A DNA stretch of 64,000 nt from an uncultured beta proteobacterium (GTDB lineage: Bacteria; Pseudomonadota; Gammaproteobacteria; Burkholderiales; Rhodocyclaceae). Shown here piece by piece: positions 18,156 through 29,243 of this stretch. Where the stretch lies: assembly GCA_903848955.1 (NCBI GenBank), contig CAINHS010000116.1, positions 1-64,000 of the forward strand, given 5' to 3'. The position numbers and the translations under genes are program-made. Under the pieces are notes generated by a model that worked only from the letters and a program-made list of their open reading frames with translations, did no database searches and was not told where the DNA came from. Numbering within the stretch: position 1 is the first letter of the stretch; each line of letters starts with the position of its first letter.

Positions 18156-18419
18156 ATGCCGATCTATGCTTATCGCTGCACCGGTTGCGGCTTTGAGAAG
18201 GATGTCATGCGGAAAGTCAGCGATCCGCTGCTGACCACCTGCCCCGAATGCAATACCGAAAACTTCGCCAAGCAGCTCACTGCGCCCGGATTTCAGCTCA
18301 AGGGCAGCGGCTGGTACGCCACCGACTTCAAGGGCGGCGGTTGCAAGGCCGCGGAAGCCAAGAGCGACAATCCGCCCCCTTGCCAGGGCGGAACGGGTAG
18401 TTGCGCCGCCAACAGCTGA
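18156..18419 (+). CDS. FmdB-family zinc-ribbon protein
   Basis: An 87-residue protein with a CxxC...CxxC zinc ribbon (C8, C11, C29, C32) in MPIYAYRCTGCGFEKDV and TTCPECNTENF, the FmdB putative regulatory family. The C-terminal half is Gly/Ser-rich with additional cysteines (GGGCKAAE, PPCQGGTGSC). GGAG precedes the ATG. It sits directly upstream of the DUF502 gene and aspS, a common betaproteobacterial arrangement. Molecular function is unknown. Confidence 0.88.
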   Translation: MPIYAYRCTGCGFEKDVMRKVSDPLLTTCPECNTENFAKQLTAPGFQLKGSGWYATDFKGGGCKAAEAKSDNPPPCQGGTGSCAANS

Positions 18420-18430
18420 CGGCTTGCGCC

Positions 18431-19051
18431 TTGAAGAAGTACTTCATCACGGGACTGCTGATCTGGGTCCCATTGGCAATCACAGCCTGGGTACTGGCCC
18501 TGATCGTCCGTTCCATGGATCAGTCCCTGCTGCTGCTGCCGCAGGCCATTCATCCCGAACACCTGCTGGGCGTATACATCCCCGGCCTTGGCGCATTGCT
18601 GACTTTGCTGGTGGTGTTTATCACCGGACTGATAGCGACCAATATCGTCGGGCAGAAAATGGTGCGCTTCTGGGAAGGCGTACTTTCCAGAATCCCGGTA
18701 GTGAAGTCGATCTATTACAGCGTCAAGCAGGTGAGCGACACCCTGTTCTCCGGCAGCGGCGTAGCCTTCCGCAAGGTTCTGCTGGTGCGCTATCCGCACC
18801 CGGAAGCCTGGGCGGTGGCGTTTCAGACCGGGCACCCGGCGCGCGATGTGGCCGACATGCTGCCCGAAGAGCACGTCGGGGTCTTCATTCCGACCACGCC
18901 CAGCCCGGTCAATGGTTTCTTCTTTTTTGTCAGGCGCAAAGACGTCATCGAAATTGACATGAACGTCGATGAAGCCCTGAAGTACATCGTCTCAATGGGT
19001 GTTGCCGCCCCGCCCATGAGAAATCCAGCCGGGCGCGCCCAGAACCAGTAA
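18431..19051 (+). CDS. DUF502 family inner-membrane protein
   Basis: A 206-residue protein with two N-terminal membrane helices ([20 protein letters not shown] and the stretch from [20 protein letters not shown]) and a soluble C-terminal domain containing the family stretch [20 protein letters not shown] and [19 protein letters not shown] chose the TTG at 18431 because it gives the usual MKKY-type N-terminus; a TTG ten codons earlier, inside the FmdB gene, is the alternative. It ends 34 bases before aspS and is likely co-transcribed. Function unknown. Confidence 0.85.
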   Translation: MKKYFITGLLIWVPLAITAWVLALIVRSMDQSLLLLPQAIHPEHLLGVYIPGLGALLTLLVVFITGLIATNIVGQKMVRFWEGVLSRIPVVKSIYYSVKQVSDTLFSGSGVAFRKVLLVRYPHPEAWAVAFQTGHPARDVADMLPEEHVGVFIPTTPSPVNGFFFFVRRKDVIEIDMNVDEALKYIVSMGVAAPPMRNPAGRAQNQ

Positions 19052-19085
19052 GGCCCTGCGGGCATCACAACAATCCGGAAATCCT

Positions 19086-20897
19086 ATGCGTACTCACTAT
19101 TGCGGCGAGGTAAATGCCTCCCATGTCGACCAGGTTGTCACTCTTTGCGGCTGGAACCACCGCCGTCGCGACCATGGCGGCGTAATCTTCATCGACCTGC
19201 GCGATCGCGAAGGACTGACACAGATCGTCTGCGATCCGGATCGCCCGGAGATGTTCAAGACGGCCGAGGACGTGCGCAACGAATTCGTGCTGAAGATCAC
19301 CGGCAAGGTGCGGCGGCGTCCCCAGGGCACCGAGAATCCCAACCTGGCCTCCGGCGAAATCGAAATCCTCTGCCATGAACTGGAAGTGCTGAATACGGCG
19401 GTGCCGCCGCCATTCCAGCTGGATGAAGACAACCTCTCCGAGAACGTGCGGCTGACGCATCGCGTCATCGATCTGCGCCGCCCGCAGATGCAGAAGAACC
19501 TGATGCTGCGCTACAAGGTGGCGATGGCTTTCCGCCGCTTCCTCGACGACAAGGGTTTCATCGATATCGAAACGCCGATGCTGACCAAATCGACGCCCGA
19601 GGGCGCACGCGACTACCTGGTGCCTTCCCGCGTGCATCCCGGCAAGTTCTTCGCCCTGCCGCAATCGCCGCAGTTGTTCAAGCAGTTGCTGATGGTGGCC
19701 GGCTACGACCGTTACTACCAGATCACCAAGTGCTTCCGCGACGAAGACTTGCGCGCCGACCGCCAACCGGAGTTCACCCAGGTCGATATCGAAACCTCCT
19801 TCCTCGATGAAGTGCAGATCACCGCGCTGATGGAGGAAATGATCCGCTGCGTGTTCAAGCAGTCGCTGAATGTCGATCTGCCCAACCCCTTCCCGCGCAT
19901 CAGTTACGCCGAAGCCATGGCCCGTTACGGCTCCGACAAGCCGGACCTGCGCGTCACGCTGGAACTCACCGACATTACCGATGCGGTCACCGACGTCGCC
20001 TTCAAGGTATTCAGCGGCCCGGCAACTTCGGGCGGCCGTGTCGCGGCGCTGCGCGTGCCGGGCGGCGCACTTGGGGCAACTGCGCTGACCCGCGGCGAGA
20101 TCGACGGCTACGGCGAGTTCGTCAAGATCTACGGCGCCCGCGGACTGGCCTACATCAAGGTCAACGACGCGTCGAAGCTCAACGAGGAAGGCCTGCAGTC
20201 GCCCATCGTCAAGAATCTTCACGCCGCGGCGCTGGCGACCATCATCGAGCGTACCGGAGCGCAATCCGGCGACCTGATCTTCTTCGGTGCGGACAAGACC
20301 AAAATCGTCAATGACGCGCTCGGGGCGCTGCGCATCAAGCTCGGCCACGAGAAGGGCTACGTCGACGGGTCGGCCTGGCGGCCGCTGTGGGTGGTCGATT
20401 TCCCGATGTTCGAATACGACGACGAAAACCAGCGCTGGTCGGCCTGCCACCATCCCTTCACCAGCCCAAAGGATGGCCATGAGAAATTCATGGCAACCGA
20501 TCCGGGCAAATGCCTGGCCAAGGCCTACGATCTGGCCTTGAACGGATGGGAAATGGGCGGCGGCTCGGTGCGGATCCATCGCGCCGAACTGCAGGAACGG
20601 GTATTCCAGGCACTCGGCATCGGTCCCGAGGAACAACAGGCCAAGTTCGGCTTCCTGCTCGATGCGCTGAAGTACGGAGCGCCGCCTCACGGCGGCCTGG
20701 CTTTCGGCCTCGACCGCATCGTTACCATGATGGCCGGTGCCGAGTCGATTCGCGACGTCATCGCCTTCCCCAAGACCCAGCGCGCGCAGTGCCTGCTGAC
20801 CGACGCGCCGTCCGACGTCGATGAGAAACAGTTGCGCGAGTTGCACATCCGCCTGCGACAGAAAGTGGAAGCCCAGGTCGAGGTCGGCAAGTCCTGA
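19086..20897 (+). CDS. aspS: Aspartyl-tRNA synthetase
   Basis: Class II synthetase of the bacterial type (603 residues): N-terminal OB-fold anticodon domain (about 1-110), catalytic core with motif 2 [20 protein letters not shown], the bacterial GAD insertion (about 280-420), and motif 3 [15 protein letters not shown]. Long bacterial AspRS often also charges tRNA-Asn in organisms that use amidotransferase; that cannot be judged here. The RNase gene starts one base after its stop. Confidence 0.97.
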   Translation: MRTHYCGEVNASHVDQVVTLCGWNHRRRDHGGVIFIDLRDREGLTQIVCDPDRPEMFKTAEDVRNEFVLKITGKVRRRPQGTENPNLASGEIEILCHELEVLNTAVPPPFQLDEDNLSENVRLTHRVIDLRRPQMQKNLMLRYKVAMAFRRFLDDKGFIDIETPMLTKSTPEGARDYLVPSRVHPGKFFALPQSPQLFKQLLMVAGYDRYYQITKCFRDEDLRADRQPEFTQVDIETSFLDEVQITALMEEMIRCVFKQSLNVDLPNPFPRISYAEAMARYGSDKPDLRVTLELTDITDAVTDVAFKVFSGPATSGGRVAALRVPGGALGATALTRGEIDGYGEFVKIYGARGLAYIKVNDASKLNEEGLQSPIVKNLHAAALATIIERTGAQSGDLIFFGADKTKIVNDALGALRIKLGHEKGYVDGSAWRPLWVVDFPMFEYDDENQRWSACHHPFTSPKDGHEKFMATDPGKCLAKAYDLALNGWEMGGGSVRIHRAELQERVFQALGIGPEEQQAKFGFLLDALKYGAPPHGGLAFGLDRIVTMMAGAESIRDVIAFPKTQRAQCLLTDAPSDVDEKQLRELHIRLRQKVEAQVEVGKS

Positions 20898-20898
20898 A

Positions 20899-21264
20899 AT
20901 GCTGCGCCGTGTTGTCGCGCTGCTGTGCCTCGGCTTCGCGCTGTCGGCAGCGGCACGCGGCAACTGGCGCGATGACTCGCCCGACAGCAGCATTGCCGAA
21001 GCAAATCTGCCGGCGGAAGCGCGCACCACCCTGCGCCTGATCGACCGCGGCGGCCCCTATCCCCACCGCCGCGACGGAGTCACTTTCAAGAACCTTGAAC
21101 AGCGCCTGCCGCTGAAGCGGCGCGGCTACTATCGCGAATACACGGTACCGACACCGGGCAGTACCGACCGCGGTGCGCGTCGCATCATTGCCGGCGAACA
21201 GCCTGCCGCGATGTTCTACTACACCGAAGATCATTACCGCAGTTTCCGGAAAATCAGGCGATGA
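20899..21264 (+). CDS. Exported guanyl-specific ribonuclease (barnase/RNase Sa family)
   Basis: A 121-residue protein with a signal peptide (MLRRVVALLCLGFALSAAA) and a small microbial RNase domain. The likely catalytic residues of the family are present: Glu80 in YYREYTVPTPGS, arginines in DRGARRIIAG, and His112 in YYTEDHYRSF. Family members cleave RNA after guanine. It starts just after aspS and overlaps the barstar-like gene by 4 bases (ATGA), the arrangement expected of a toxin with its inhibitor. The signal peptide suggests secretion or periplasmic location. Confidence 0.88.
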   Translation: MLRRVVALLCLGFALSAAARGNWRDDSPDSSIAEANLPAEARTTLRLIDRGGPYPHRRDGVTFKNLEQRLPLKRRGYYREYTVPTPGSTDRGARRIIAGEQPAAMFYYTEDHYRSFRKIRR

Positions 21265-21716
21265 GCGCAGCCGACAGCTACCAGTCCCTGTTTGCCGACG
21301 CCGACAGAGCCGGCGTGCATCATCTGCCGCATGGCGACCGGCAGCCCCTGCTTGCCGGCGCCGGCGCTGCCGGCTGTCTGGTGCAGTCGGTGGATCTGGC
21401 AGGCGCACGCGACAAGGACGGGATGCTGGCGGCGATTGGAAAGGCGCTCGGCTTTCCCGAGTGGTTCGGTCACAACTGGGATGCACTGAATGACTGCCTG
21501 CTCGACATGGGCTGGCGTCCGGCCGAAGGCTACGTGATTCTTCTCGATCATTGCGACGGCATTCACGGTCGCGCCGAGGCCGATTTCGTCACCTTGATGC
21601 GGGCCTTCCAGTCGGCGGCAGAGGAGTGGCGCGAGCAGGGCGTGCCTTTCTGGTGCCTGGTCGACATGCAGGCCGACGGCATTGCCTGGTTGCCGACGGT
21701 GGCTCAGCCGGACTGA
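21261..21716 (+). CDS. Barstar-family ribonuclease inhibitor
   Basis: A 151-residue cytoplasmic protein of the barstar fold. The inhibitory helix region is EWFGHNWDALNDCLLDMGW at about 68-86, close to the barstar pattern (FG-x-N-x-DALxDCL), followed by the strand YVILLDH. About 45 extra N-terminal residues precede the fold. It is translationally coupled to the ribonuclease upstream, which it presumably blocks in the cytoplasm before export. Confidence 0.88.
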   Translation: MSAADSYQSLFADADRAGVHHLPHGDRQPLLAGAGAAGCLVQSVDLAGARDKDGMLAAIGKALGFPEWFGHNWDALNDCLLDMGWRPAEGYVILLDHCDGIHGRAEADFVTLMRAFQSAAEEWREQGVPFWCLVDMQADGIAWLPTVAQPD

Positions 21717-21725
21717 GAACTGCCG

Positions 21726-22184
21726 ATGAAGTACAAGAAACCCGTCTCCGTGCTGGCGGTCATCCACACCGCGGCGCTGGACGTGTTGTTGCTGGAACGT
21801 GCCCGTCACCCGGGGTTCTGGCAATCGGTCACCGGCAGCCAGGAAGACGATGAGCCGCTGCTCGAAACGGCCCGGCGCGAAGTCCGCGAAGAGACCGGCA
21901 TCGAGGCTGCTGCAGCCGATTTCATCGACTGGCAGATGGTCAATCGTTATCAAATCTTCGCCGAGTGGCGGCACCGCTATGCGCCCGGCATTACGGAAAA
22001 CATCGAGCACGTCTTCAGTCTGTGTCTGCCTGAGCGGTGTTCCATAGCCCTTGCGCCGGACGAACATCTGGCCTATCGCTGGTTGCCGTGGCAGGAGGCG
22101 GCTGCCGCCTGCTTTTCATGGAGCAACCGCGATGCCATCCTCGAACTGCCGCGGCGACTCGCCGCAAGCGCCGGGGCAGGTTGA
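21726..22184 (+). CDS. nudB: Dihydroneopterin triphosphate diphosphatase NudB
   Basis: Nudix hydrolase of 152 residues that removes pyrophosphate from dihydroneopterin triphosphate in folate synthesis. The N-terminus MKYKKPVSVLAVIHTAALDV and the Nudix box ending ARREVREETGIE are typical of NudB, as is YRHAPG-like HRYAPGITENIEHVFSLCLP. It lies 9 bases after the barstar gene in a run downstream of aspS, the synteny seen for nudB in many proteobacteria. Confidence 0.9.
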   Translation: MKYKKPVSVLAVIHTAALDVLLLERARHPGFWQSVTGSQEDDEPLLETARREVREETGIEAAAADFIDWQMVNRYQIFAEWRHRYAPGITENIEHVFSLCLPERCSIALAPDEHLAYRWLPWQEAAAACFSWSNRDAILELPRRLAASAGAG

Positions 22185-22240
22185 ATCCGGTCGCCGGCGC
22201 TGAAAATCCGCGTTGTGCCGTTTCATTGCCGGACAAGTAG

Positions 22241-23161
<921 letters not shown>

Positions 23162-23187
23162 GGGTGAAGACAACCTATCCCCCAGCC

Positions 23188-23204
23188 CCTTTCCCGAGGA
23201 AAGG
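23188..23204. repeat. C-stem/G-stem dyad between argB and slmA
   Basis: The inverted repeat CCTTTCC-CGA-GGAAAGG lies in the gap between argB and slmA. The run CTATCCCCCAGCCCC before it resembles CTATCAACCCC before a similar dyad at 33992-34010. A third dyad of this type is at 58408-58425. These look like remnants of a short intergenic repeat, or simple transcript-end hairpins. Confidence 0.4.
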
Positions 23205-23285
23205 GATGACTATGGTTCAGACGTGCTCTGCACGCCTTCCGTTTGTTACGGGCTGCCTCCTCGGGGCGGCCCTTCGGAGTCACTC

Positions 23286-23873
23286 ATGAACGAAGCCCGC
23301 GCCGCCAAAGTCGGTGAAAAAAAGCTGCTGATCCTGCAGACCATCGCCGAAATGCTGGAACGGCCGGCGGTCGAAAAGGTGACGACGGCCCTGCTGGCCA
23401 AGCAGTTGCAGGTTTCCGAAGCCGCGCTCTACCGCCACTTCGCCAGCAAGGCGCAGATGTACGAGGGCCTGATCGAGTTCATCGAAAGCGGCGTGTTTTC
23501 GGTAATCAGCCAGATCGAAGCCGCGGAGGAATCCGGCCTCAAGCAGGCCGAGGCCATCGTCGCTTCGCTGTTGCGCTTTGCGCAGAAGAACCGCGGTCTG
23601 ACCCGGGTACTGGTCGGTGACGCACTGGTACATGAGAATCCGCGCCTGCAGGCACGAATCAACCAGTTGCTGGACCGCATCGAATCCACTCTCAAGCAGT
23701 GTCTGAAAGTGGCCTCGGCGCAAGGGGCGCTGGGCGCCGGACATGATTTCGGCGCTCACGCCGACCTGCTGGTCTGCTATACCGTGGGCCGCTGGCAGCG
23801 CTTTGTCAAAAGCGGCTTCAAACACGACCCGTTGGCGAACTGGCCGGCGCAGTGGCCGCTTCTGGCGCGCTGA
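23286..23873 (+). CDS. slmA: Nucleoid occlusion factor SlmA (TetR family)
   Basis: DNA-bound inhibitor of FtsZ assembly over the nucleoid (195 residues). The TetR-type helix-turn-helix is at about 27-55 (VEKVTTALLAKQLQVSEAAL then YRHFASKAQMYEGLIEF). The SlmA C-terminal features KQCLKVASAQGAL and GRWQRFVKSGFKHDP are present. The ATG at 23286 gives the usual short N-terminus; a frame open 21 codons further upstream is not needed. It lies downstream of argB, a neighbour arrangement common in Betaproteobacteria. Confidence 0.92.
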   Translation: MNEARAAKVGEKKLLILQTIAEMLERPAVEKVTTALLAKQLQVSEAALYRHFASKAQMYEGLIEFIESGVFSVISQIEAAEESGLKQAEAIVASLLRFAQKNRGLTRVLVGDALVHENPRLQARINQLLDRIESTLKQCLKVASAQGALGAGHDFGAHADLLVCYTVGRWQRFVKSGFKHDPLANWPAQWPLLAR

Positions 23874-23924
23874 CGCCGCCCGCGAAGCGGAATTCCCGGC
23901 GCGCAAAGCGCCGCCATCGCGTCG

Positions 23925-25001
<1,077 letters not shown>

Positions 25002-25007
25002 ATGAAC

Positions 25008-25128
25008 AGATGGCGACGAACACTCGTTCCCGCCGCCTCCCGCTTCACCTCCCTGAGCGGGTTGCCTTGAGTATTTCAAGGTGTTTTGCCCTCGACCTTC
25101 CTCCCCCTGGGTCGGGGGCTTTTATTTT
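25008..25128 (+). ncRNA. Candidate small RNA with two CCUCC-loop hairpins
   Basis: About 121 nt from promoter to terminator, with three consecutive hairpins. Hairpin 1 (25039-25061): CCCGCT(T)CA pairs with TGAGCGGG, leaving the loop CCTCCC. Hairpin 2 (25065-25081): CCTTGA / TCAAGG, loop GTATT. Hairpin 3 (25088-25119): GCCCTCGACC pairs with GGTCGGGGGC (one G-T wobble), loop TTCCTCCCCCTG, followed by TTTTATTTT, a strong intrinsic terminator. Two loops thus display anti-Shine-Dalgarno sequence, as in C-rich-loop regulatory sRNAs of other bacteria. The region lies between hemB and engB and has no supported protein frame. Targets and Hfq binding are unknown. Confidence 0.65.
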
Positions 25129-25255
25129 GGCAAAGCCGGAATAAAAGCCCATCGGGCGCGTCGGCGGTATGCCCCGGCCCCCTTGCCAGAATGCCTGCCG
25201 CGCAGCGTAATCCCATGTAAGCAGAGCGAGGGGGCGACCGGCGAGTCTGACTGCG

Positions 25256-25888
25256 TCAGCCAGGGGATGTGGCAACCACCTCGCTGCTCAACCAGTTGCC
25301 GATCACTTTTTCGGCTTCATCCATGCCGGTCTTCTTCAAGCTGGAAAACATCTGCACGGTCACTTGCTCGCCGCGATCGGCGAGCGCCGCTCGCGTTTCG
25401 CGCAAAGTCCTGGTCTGCTCCTGCCGCGTAAGCTTGTCTGACTTGGTCAGCAGGCAGTGAATCGGCCGCCCTGTGGAACCGAACCAGCCGATCATCTTCC
25501 AGTCGAGTTCCGTCAGCGGTCGGCGCGAATCCATTATCAGCACCAGGCCGACAAGATTCGAACGGCATGTCAGGTAGTGTTCCAGCAGACCTTGCCATTG
25601 CAGCCGAACCGCCAGGGGAACCTGGGCATAGCCATAGCCCGGCAAATCGACCAGGGCGGCGCCGTTTTTCATGCGGAACAGGTTGATCAACTGGGTCCGG
25701 CCCGGCGTCTTGGAGACGAAGGCCAGTCGCGTATGCCCGACCAGGGTATTGATGGCGCTCGACTTCCCCGAATTGGAGCGCCCGGCAAAGGCGATCTCCT
25801 CGCCGTTCGGGGCCGGCAAACCGCTGGGCTGAGCTACTGAAATCTCGAAGGTGGCGTGGCGGAACAGGGACATGGGGCTATACGTCAT
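25256..25888 (-). CDS. engB: Ribosome biogenesis GTP-binding protein YsxC/EngB
   Basis: Essential GTPase for large-subunit assembly (210 residues). G1 GRSNSGKSS, G3 DLPGYGYA, G4 TKSDKL and G5 FSSLKKTG are all visible. The start could be the ATG at 25888 (MTYSPMSLF...) or the one at 25873 (MSLFRHATFEISVAQ); neither has a clear ribosome site. The open frame extends upstream into the cytochrome promoter region, which is not coding. It is divergent from the cytochrome c4 gene, an arrangement typical of Betaproteobacteria. Confidence 0.94.
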   Translation of the reverse strand: MTYSPMSLFRHATFEISVAQPSGLPAPNGEEIAFAGRSNSGKSSAINTLVGHTRLAFVSKTPGRTQLINLFRMKNGAALVDLPGYGYAQVPLAVRLQWQGLLEHYLTCRSNLVGLVLIMDSRRPLTELDWKMIGWFGSTGRPIHCLLTKSDKLTRQEQTRTLRETRAALADRGEQVTVQMFSSLKKTGMDEAEKVIGNWLSSEVVATSPG

Positions 25889-25991
25889 AGGCACGCCGCC
25901 ATGGCTGGCGAGCATGGGAAATCGGATGGGGTGGGATAGAATATCAGGTTTACAATTTTCGAATCCTGCAGTTTTCCAGGAGTTCTTGTCC

Positions 25992-26633
25992 ATGAAGCGT
26001 TTTCTGCTCGCTCTGCTGTGCGCATTGACTGCATTCGGCGCCCTCGCGGCCGATACTGCCAAGGCAGCCCCCAAGGGTGATGCCGCGCGCGGCCAAGCCA
26101 TCGTCGCCACAGTCTGCGTGGCCTGTCATGGCCTCGACGGCAACAGCCCGATTCCGGTTAACCCGAAGCTCGCCGGACAACATCCCGAATACCTGCTGAA
26201 GCAGATGAAGAACTTCAAGGCCGTCGGCGGCAACCCGCCCGAGCGCGTAAACGCGATCATGAACGGCATGATCGCAGCCTACGACGAAGGTCAGATGCGC
26301 GACCTGTCGGCTTATTTTGCGTCACAGGCACGCAAGGGCGAAGCGGCAAAGAGTCGCGAAACCATCGAGTTCGGCCAGAAGCTGTATCGCGCCGGCGATC
26401 TGAGCAAAGGCCTGCCGGCCTGCGCCGCGTGCCATGGCCCGGCCGGTGCCGGCCTGCCGGCGCAATATCCGCGACTCGGCGGCCAGTACGCGGAATATAC
26501 GGAAGCTCAGTTGAAAAGTTTCCGCGAAGGCAGCCGCAGCAACGATGCCAACAAGATGATGCGCATGGTAGCGATCAAGATGACCGACGCAGAAATCAAG
26601 GCGGTTTCCGATTACATCGCCGGACTGCGCTAG
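25992..26633 (+). CDS. Diheme cytochrome c4
   Basis: Periplasmic diheme electron carrier (213 residues): signal peptide about 1-20 (MKRFLLALLCALTAFGALAA), heme sites C42-VAC-H46 and C144-AAC-H148, each followed by the c4 segments KLAGQHPEYLLKQMKNFK and RLGGQYAEYTEAQLKSFR. Methionine ligands are likely in NAIMNGMIA and NKMMRMVA. Good ribosome site (CCAGGAG). In many Betaproteobacteria this gene is followed by System II resB/ccsA; here it is not, in keeping with the System I ccm genes at the left end. Confidence 0.94.
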   Translation: MKRFLLALLCALTAFGALAADTAKAAPKGDAARGQAIVATVCVACHGLDGNSPIPVNPKLAGQHPEYLLKQMKNFKAVGGNPPERVNAIMNGMIAAYDEGQMRDLSAYFASQARKGEAAKSRETIEFGQKLYRAGDLSKGLPACAACHGPAGAGLPAQYPRLGGQYAEYTEAQLKSFREGSRSNDANKMMRMVAIKMTDAEIKAVSDYIAGLR

Positions 26634-26754
26634 CGATTAGCGCTTCCTCGCAGGGCATGAGGCGCAAACGCCGGTGTCACGCGACAACAGTTGCACCCCT
26701 CCGGCTTATGAACAACTGCTGGGCGCAGGCCGTGCAGTGTCAAGGCAGCGCAAG

Positions 26755-27168
26755 CTAGGCAGCCATTTTTCCGGAAAGCACCGGCAACTTCCTTTTGACG
26801 TAGGCCGCGTATTCCCGGTCGCGGCTCAGGACGTGGCCGATGAACCAGTTCTCGAAGAAGCCGACCAGGTGTTCATTCGCTGTCTGTTTCTGCAACTGCT
26901 GTTCCAGTTTGGCGATCTGGTCGATGAGCATGGTATGTGACTCGACGTGATCCGCTTGATCGGGATAACCGACAATTTCCAGCAGGGCCTCCTCGACCGC
27001 CAAGTGGAACTTCACATACTCCTTCAGTTGTGCCAGGAAGAACTGCAGGATATGCCAGGGATCCCGCTTTGCTACCGAGTTTTCTATGGCAAGCAGATGT
27101 TCGAAGATCTTCTTGTGTTGCCCGTCGATCGTTTCAATCCCGATCGCGAAACTGCTATCCCATTTCAT
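26755..27168 (-). CDS. Bacteriohemerythrin
   Basis: Single-domain O2-binding di-iron protein (137 residues). All seven ligands of the family fit: H18 (DGQHKK), H55 and E59 (KFHLAVEE), H74 and H78 (DHVESH), and H112 with D117 (GHVLSRD). The start ATG has GGGAGGC upstream; an open extension of 32 codons is not used. Likely roles are oxygen storage, sensing or scavenging in a microaerophilic or facultative cell. A perfect palindrome lies 46 bases upstream. Confidence 0.92.
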   Translation of the reverse strand: MKWDSSFAIGIETIDGQHKKIFEHLLAIENSVAKRDPWHILQFFLAQLKEYVKFHLAVEEALLEIVGYPDQADHVESHTMLIDQIAKLEQQLQKQTANEHLVGFFENWFIGHVLSRDREYAAYVKRKLPVLSGKMAA

Positions 27169-27213
27169 CCTGCCTCCCTTCCCGCACCCTACGGCTTGCC
27201 GCGTGACGTTTGC

Positions 27214-27225
27214 TTGACATGTCAA
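27214..27225 (-). promoter_or_regulatory. Palindrome upstream of the hemerythrin gene
   Basis: TTGACATGTCAA, a perfect 12-base palindrome 46 bases before the hemerythrin start. The half sites TTGAC/GTCAA match FNR/CRP-type half sites, but the spacing is 2 instead of the standard 4, so an FNR call is not supported. It also contains a TTGACA that could be a -35 box. Confidence 0.35.
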
Positions 27226-27279
27226 TTGTAGCTGCAATGGCCGGACGGCGCGCACTGCCGTCAAGTTCCGGATCCGGCG

Positions 27280-28134
27280 TCAGTACCGCCTGCCGCCGCT
27301 GACGCGCACGATGCCCGCCAGGTCGATGTGCTGTTCGATCCCGGTGAGGCCTGCCGTCGCCAGAAGTTGGCGCACGGCCGCAGCCTGATCGTAGCCGTGC
27401 TCAAGCCAAAGCTGCCCGCCCGGTGCCAGGTGCGCGGGTGCCGCGGCGATGATGCGGCGCATGGCATCGAGCCCCTCGGCGCCGCTGGACAGCGCTGATG
27501 AAGGTTCGTGGCGCAGATCGCCCGCGGCAAGATGCGGGTCCGCGGCGGCGATGTAGGGCGGGTTGGCGACAATCAGGTCGAAGCATTCGCCCGCCAGCGC
27601 GGCAAACCAGTCGCTCTCGCACAAGCGCAGACTTGCGCCAAGGCGTTCGGCGTTGCTGCGCGCCACGGCAAGTGCCGCCGCCGAGATGTCCGCGGCGGTC
27701 ACTCGTGCCGACGGGATTTCCAGCGCCAGCGTGACGGCGATGCAGCCGCTGCCGGTGCCGAGATCGAGAATCTTCACCGCATTCCTGTCCGCGCCGGCAC
27801 CGCCCTCACTCACCATGGCGCCGCACGCGGCACTCGCCAGCGCAAGTTCGACCAGCAACTCGGTTTCCGGACGCGGGATCAGCACGGCCGGTGAGACGAC
27901 GAATTCGCGACCGAAAAATTCGCGCCGGCCGACCAGATACGCCACCGGTTCGCCGCCCGCCCGCCGCGCCGCGAGGGAAGCAAAGCCGAGCAGTTCGGCT
28001 TCCCCGAGCACCTCGTCGTCATGGGCCATCAGCCACGACACCGGCCGCTGCAGCACATGCCCCAGCAGCAGGCGCGCCTCGCCCGCCGGCAGCTTCGCCC
28101 GCGCCGCCGCCAACGCCGCGGCGACGGTGGTCAT
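27280..28134 (-). CDS. prmC: Release factor glutamine methyltransferase PrmC
   Basis: N5-glutamine methyltransferase that modifies the GGQ glutamine of RF1 and RF2 (284 residues). N-terminal helical substrate-binding domain, then a SAM-binding Rossmann fold with DLGTGSG (124-130) and the catalytic NPPY (191-194). Its start overlaps the prfA stop by 4 bases, so enzyme and substrate are translationally coupled. Confidence 0.95.
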   Translation of the reverse strand: MTTVAAALAAARAKLPAGEARLLLGHVLQRPVSWLMAHDDEVLGEAELLGFASLAARRAGGEPVAYLVGRREFFGREFVVSPAVLIPRPETELLVELALASAACGAMVSEGGAGADRNAVKILDLGTGSGCIAVTLALEIPSARVTAADISAAALAVARSNAERLGASLRLCESDWFAALAGECFDLIVANPPYIAAADPHLAAGDLRHEPSSALSSGAEGLDAMRRIIAAAPAHLAPGGQLWLEHGYDQAAAVRQLLATAGLTGIEQHIDLAGIVRVSGGRRY

Positions 28135-29207
28135 TCGGAAAGCGCCGCCAGCAGTTCGGTCTGATGCTCCGCAGTCAGTGCGCCCACCAGTTCATCGATG
28201 TCACCGTCCATCATGGCGTCGATCTTGTACAGGGTCAGGTTGATGCGATGGTCGGTAATCCGGCCCTGCGGAAAGTTGTAGGTGCGGATGCGTTCCGAGC
28301 GGTCGCCGGAACCGATCAAACTCTTGCGCTGCGAGGCGATCTTCTGCTGCTGCTCGCGCTGCTTGGCATCGTTGATGCGCGCTGCCAGCACCGACAGCGC
28401 CTGGGCCTTGTTGCGATGCTGCGAGCGGTCATCCTGGCACTCGACGACGATGCCGGTCGGAATATGCGTAATGCGTACCGCCGAGTCTGTCTTGTTGATG
28501 TGCTGGCCGCCGGCACCCGAAGCGCGGAAAGTGTCGATGCGCAGGTCGGCCGGATTGATGTCGATGTCGACCAGTTCGTCGGCTTCCGGCATGACCGCGA
28601 CGGTGCACGCGGAGGTATGGATGCGGCCCTGGGTTTCGGTCACCGGCACGCGCTGCACGCGATGTCCGCCCGATTCGAACTTGAGCTTCGAATAGGCGCC
28701 GCTGCCTTCGATGCGGGCGATGATTTCGCGGAAGCCGCCGAGATCGGATTCGCTGCGCGAGACGACTTCCACTCGCCAGCGCTGGCGTTCGGCATAGCGG
28801 CTGTACATGCGGAACAAGTCGGCGGCGAACAGGGCGGATTCGTCGCCGCCGGTTCCGGCACGGATTTCCAGGAACAGGTTCCTGTCGTCGTTGGGATCCT
28901 TCGGCAGCAGGGCACGCTGCAGTTCGATTTCGAGGCGGGCCATCTCGGCGCCGGCGGATTCCTGCTCGGCCAGAGCGAGTTCCTTCATTTCGGGATCGCC
29001 CAGCATTTCCGCCGCTCCCGAAAAATCGGCGCTGGCAGTGCGGTAAGAATGGAAAAGCTCCACCACCGGCATGATGTCGGCGCGCTCGCGGGTGAGCTTG
29101 CGATAACTGTCCATGTCGCGGGCGGCCTGCTCGCCGCCCAGCAGACCGTCGATTTCGGCCATGCGTTCGCTCAAGCGTTGCAGTTTTTCGAGGATGCTTT
29201 TTTTCAT
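28131..29207 (-). CDS. prfA: Peptide chain release factor 1
   Basis: Terminates translation at UAA and UAG (358 residues). The codon-recognition tripeptide PVT is at 188-190 and the peptidyl-hydrolysis GGQ at 233-235 ([15 protein letters not shown]). The N-terminal helical domain and acidic RAGTGGDES segment are normal. It is followed directly by prmC and preceded by plsB instead of the usual hemA. Confidence 0.96.
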   Translation of the reverse strand: MKKSILEKLQRLSERMAEIDGLLGGEQAARDMDSYRKLTRERADIMPVVELFHSYRTASADFSGAAEMLGDPEMKELALAEQESAGAEMARLEIELQRALLPKDPNDDRNLFLEIRAGTGGDESALFAADLFRMYSRYAERQRWRVEVVSRSESDLGGFREIIARIEGSGAYSKLKFESGGHRVQRVPVTETQGRIHTSACTVAVMPEADELVDIDINPADLRIDTFRASGAGGQHINKTDSAVRITHIPTGIVVECQDDRSQHRNKAQALSVLAARINDAKQREQQQKIASQRKSLIGSGDRSERIRTYNFPQGRITDHRINLTLYKIDAMMDGDIDELVGALTAEHQTELLAALSE

Positions 29208-29243
29208 AAACCCAATGTCAGGCTGGCTGCGCCGGGTGGCGGA

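Noticed and set aside
25045-25275. A 76-codon minus-strand frame in the hemB-engB gap
   Set aside because: No ribosome site and no protein-like pattern. It covers the sRNA candidate's hairpins, which explain the sequence better.
27214-27225. FNR site upstream of hemerythrin
   Set aside because: Half sites fit but the spacer is 2 bases, not 4; kept only as an unassigned palindrome.
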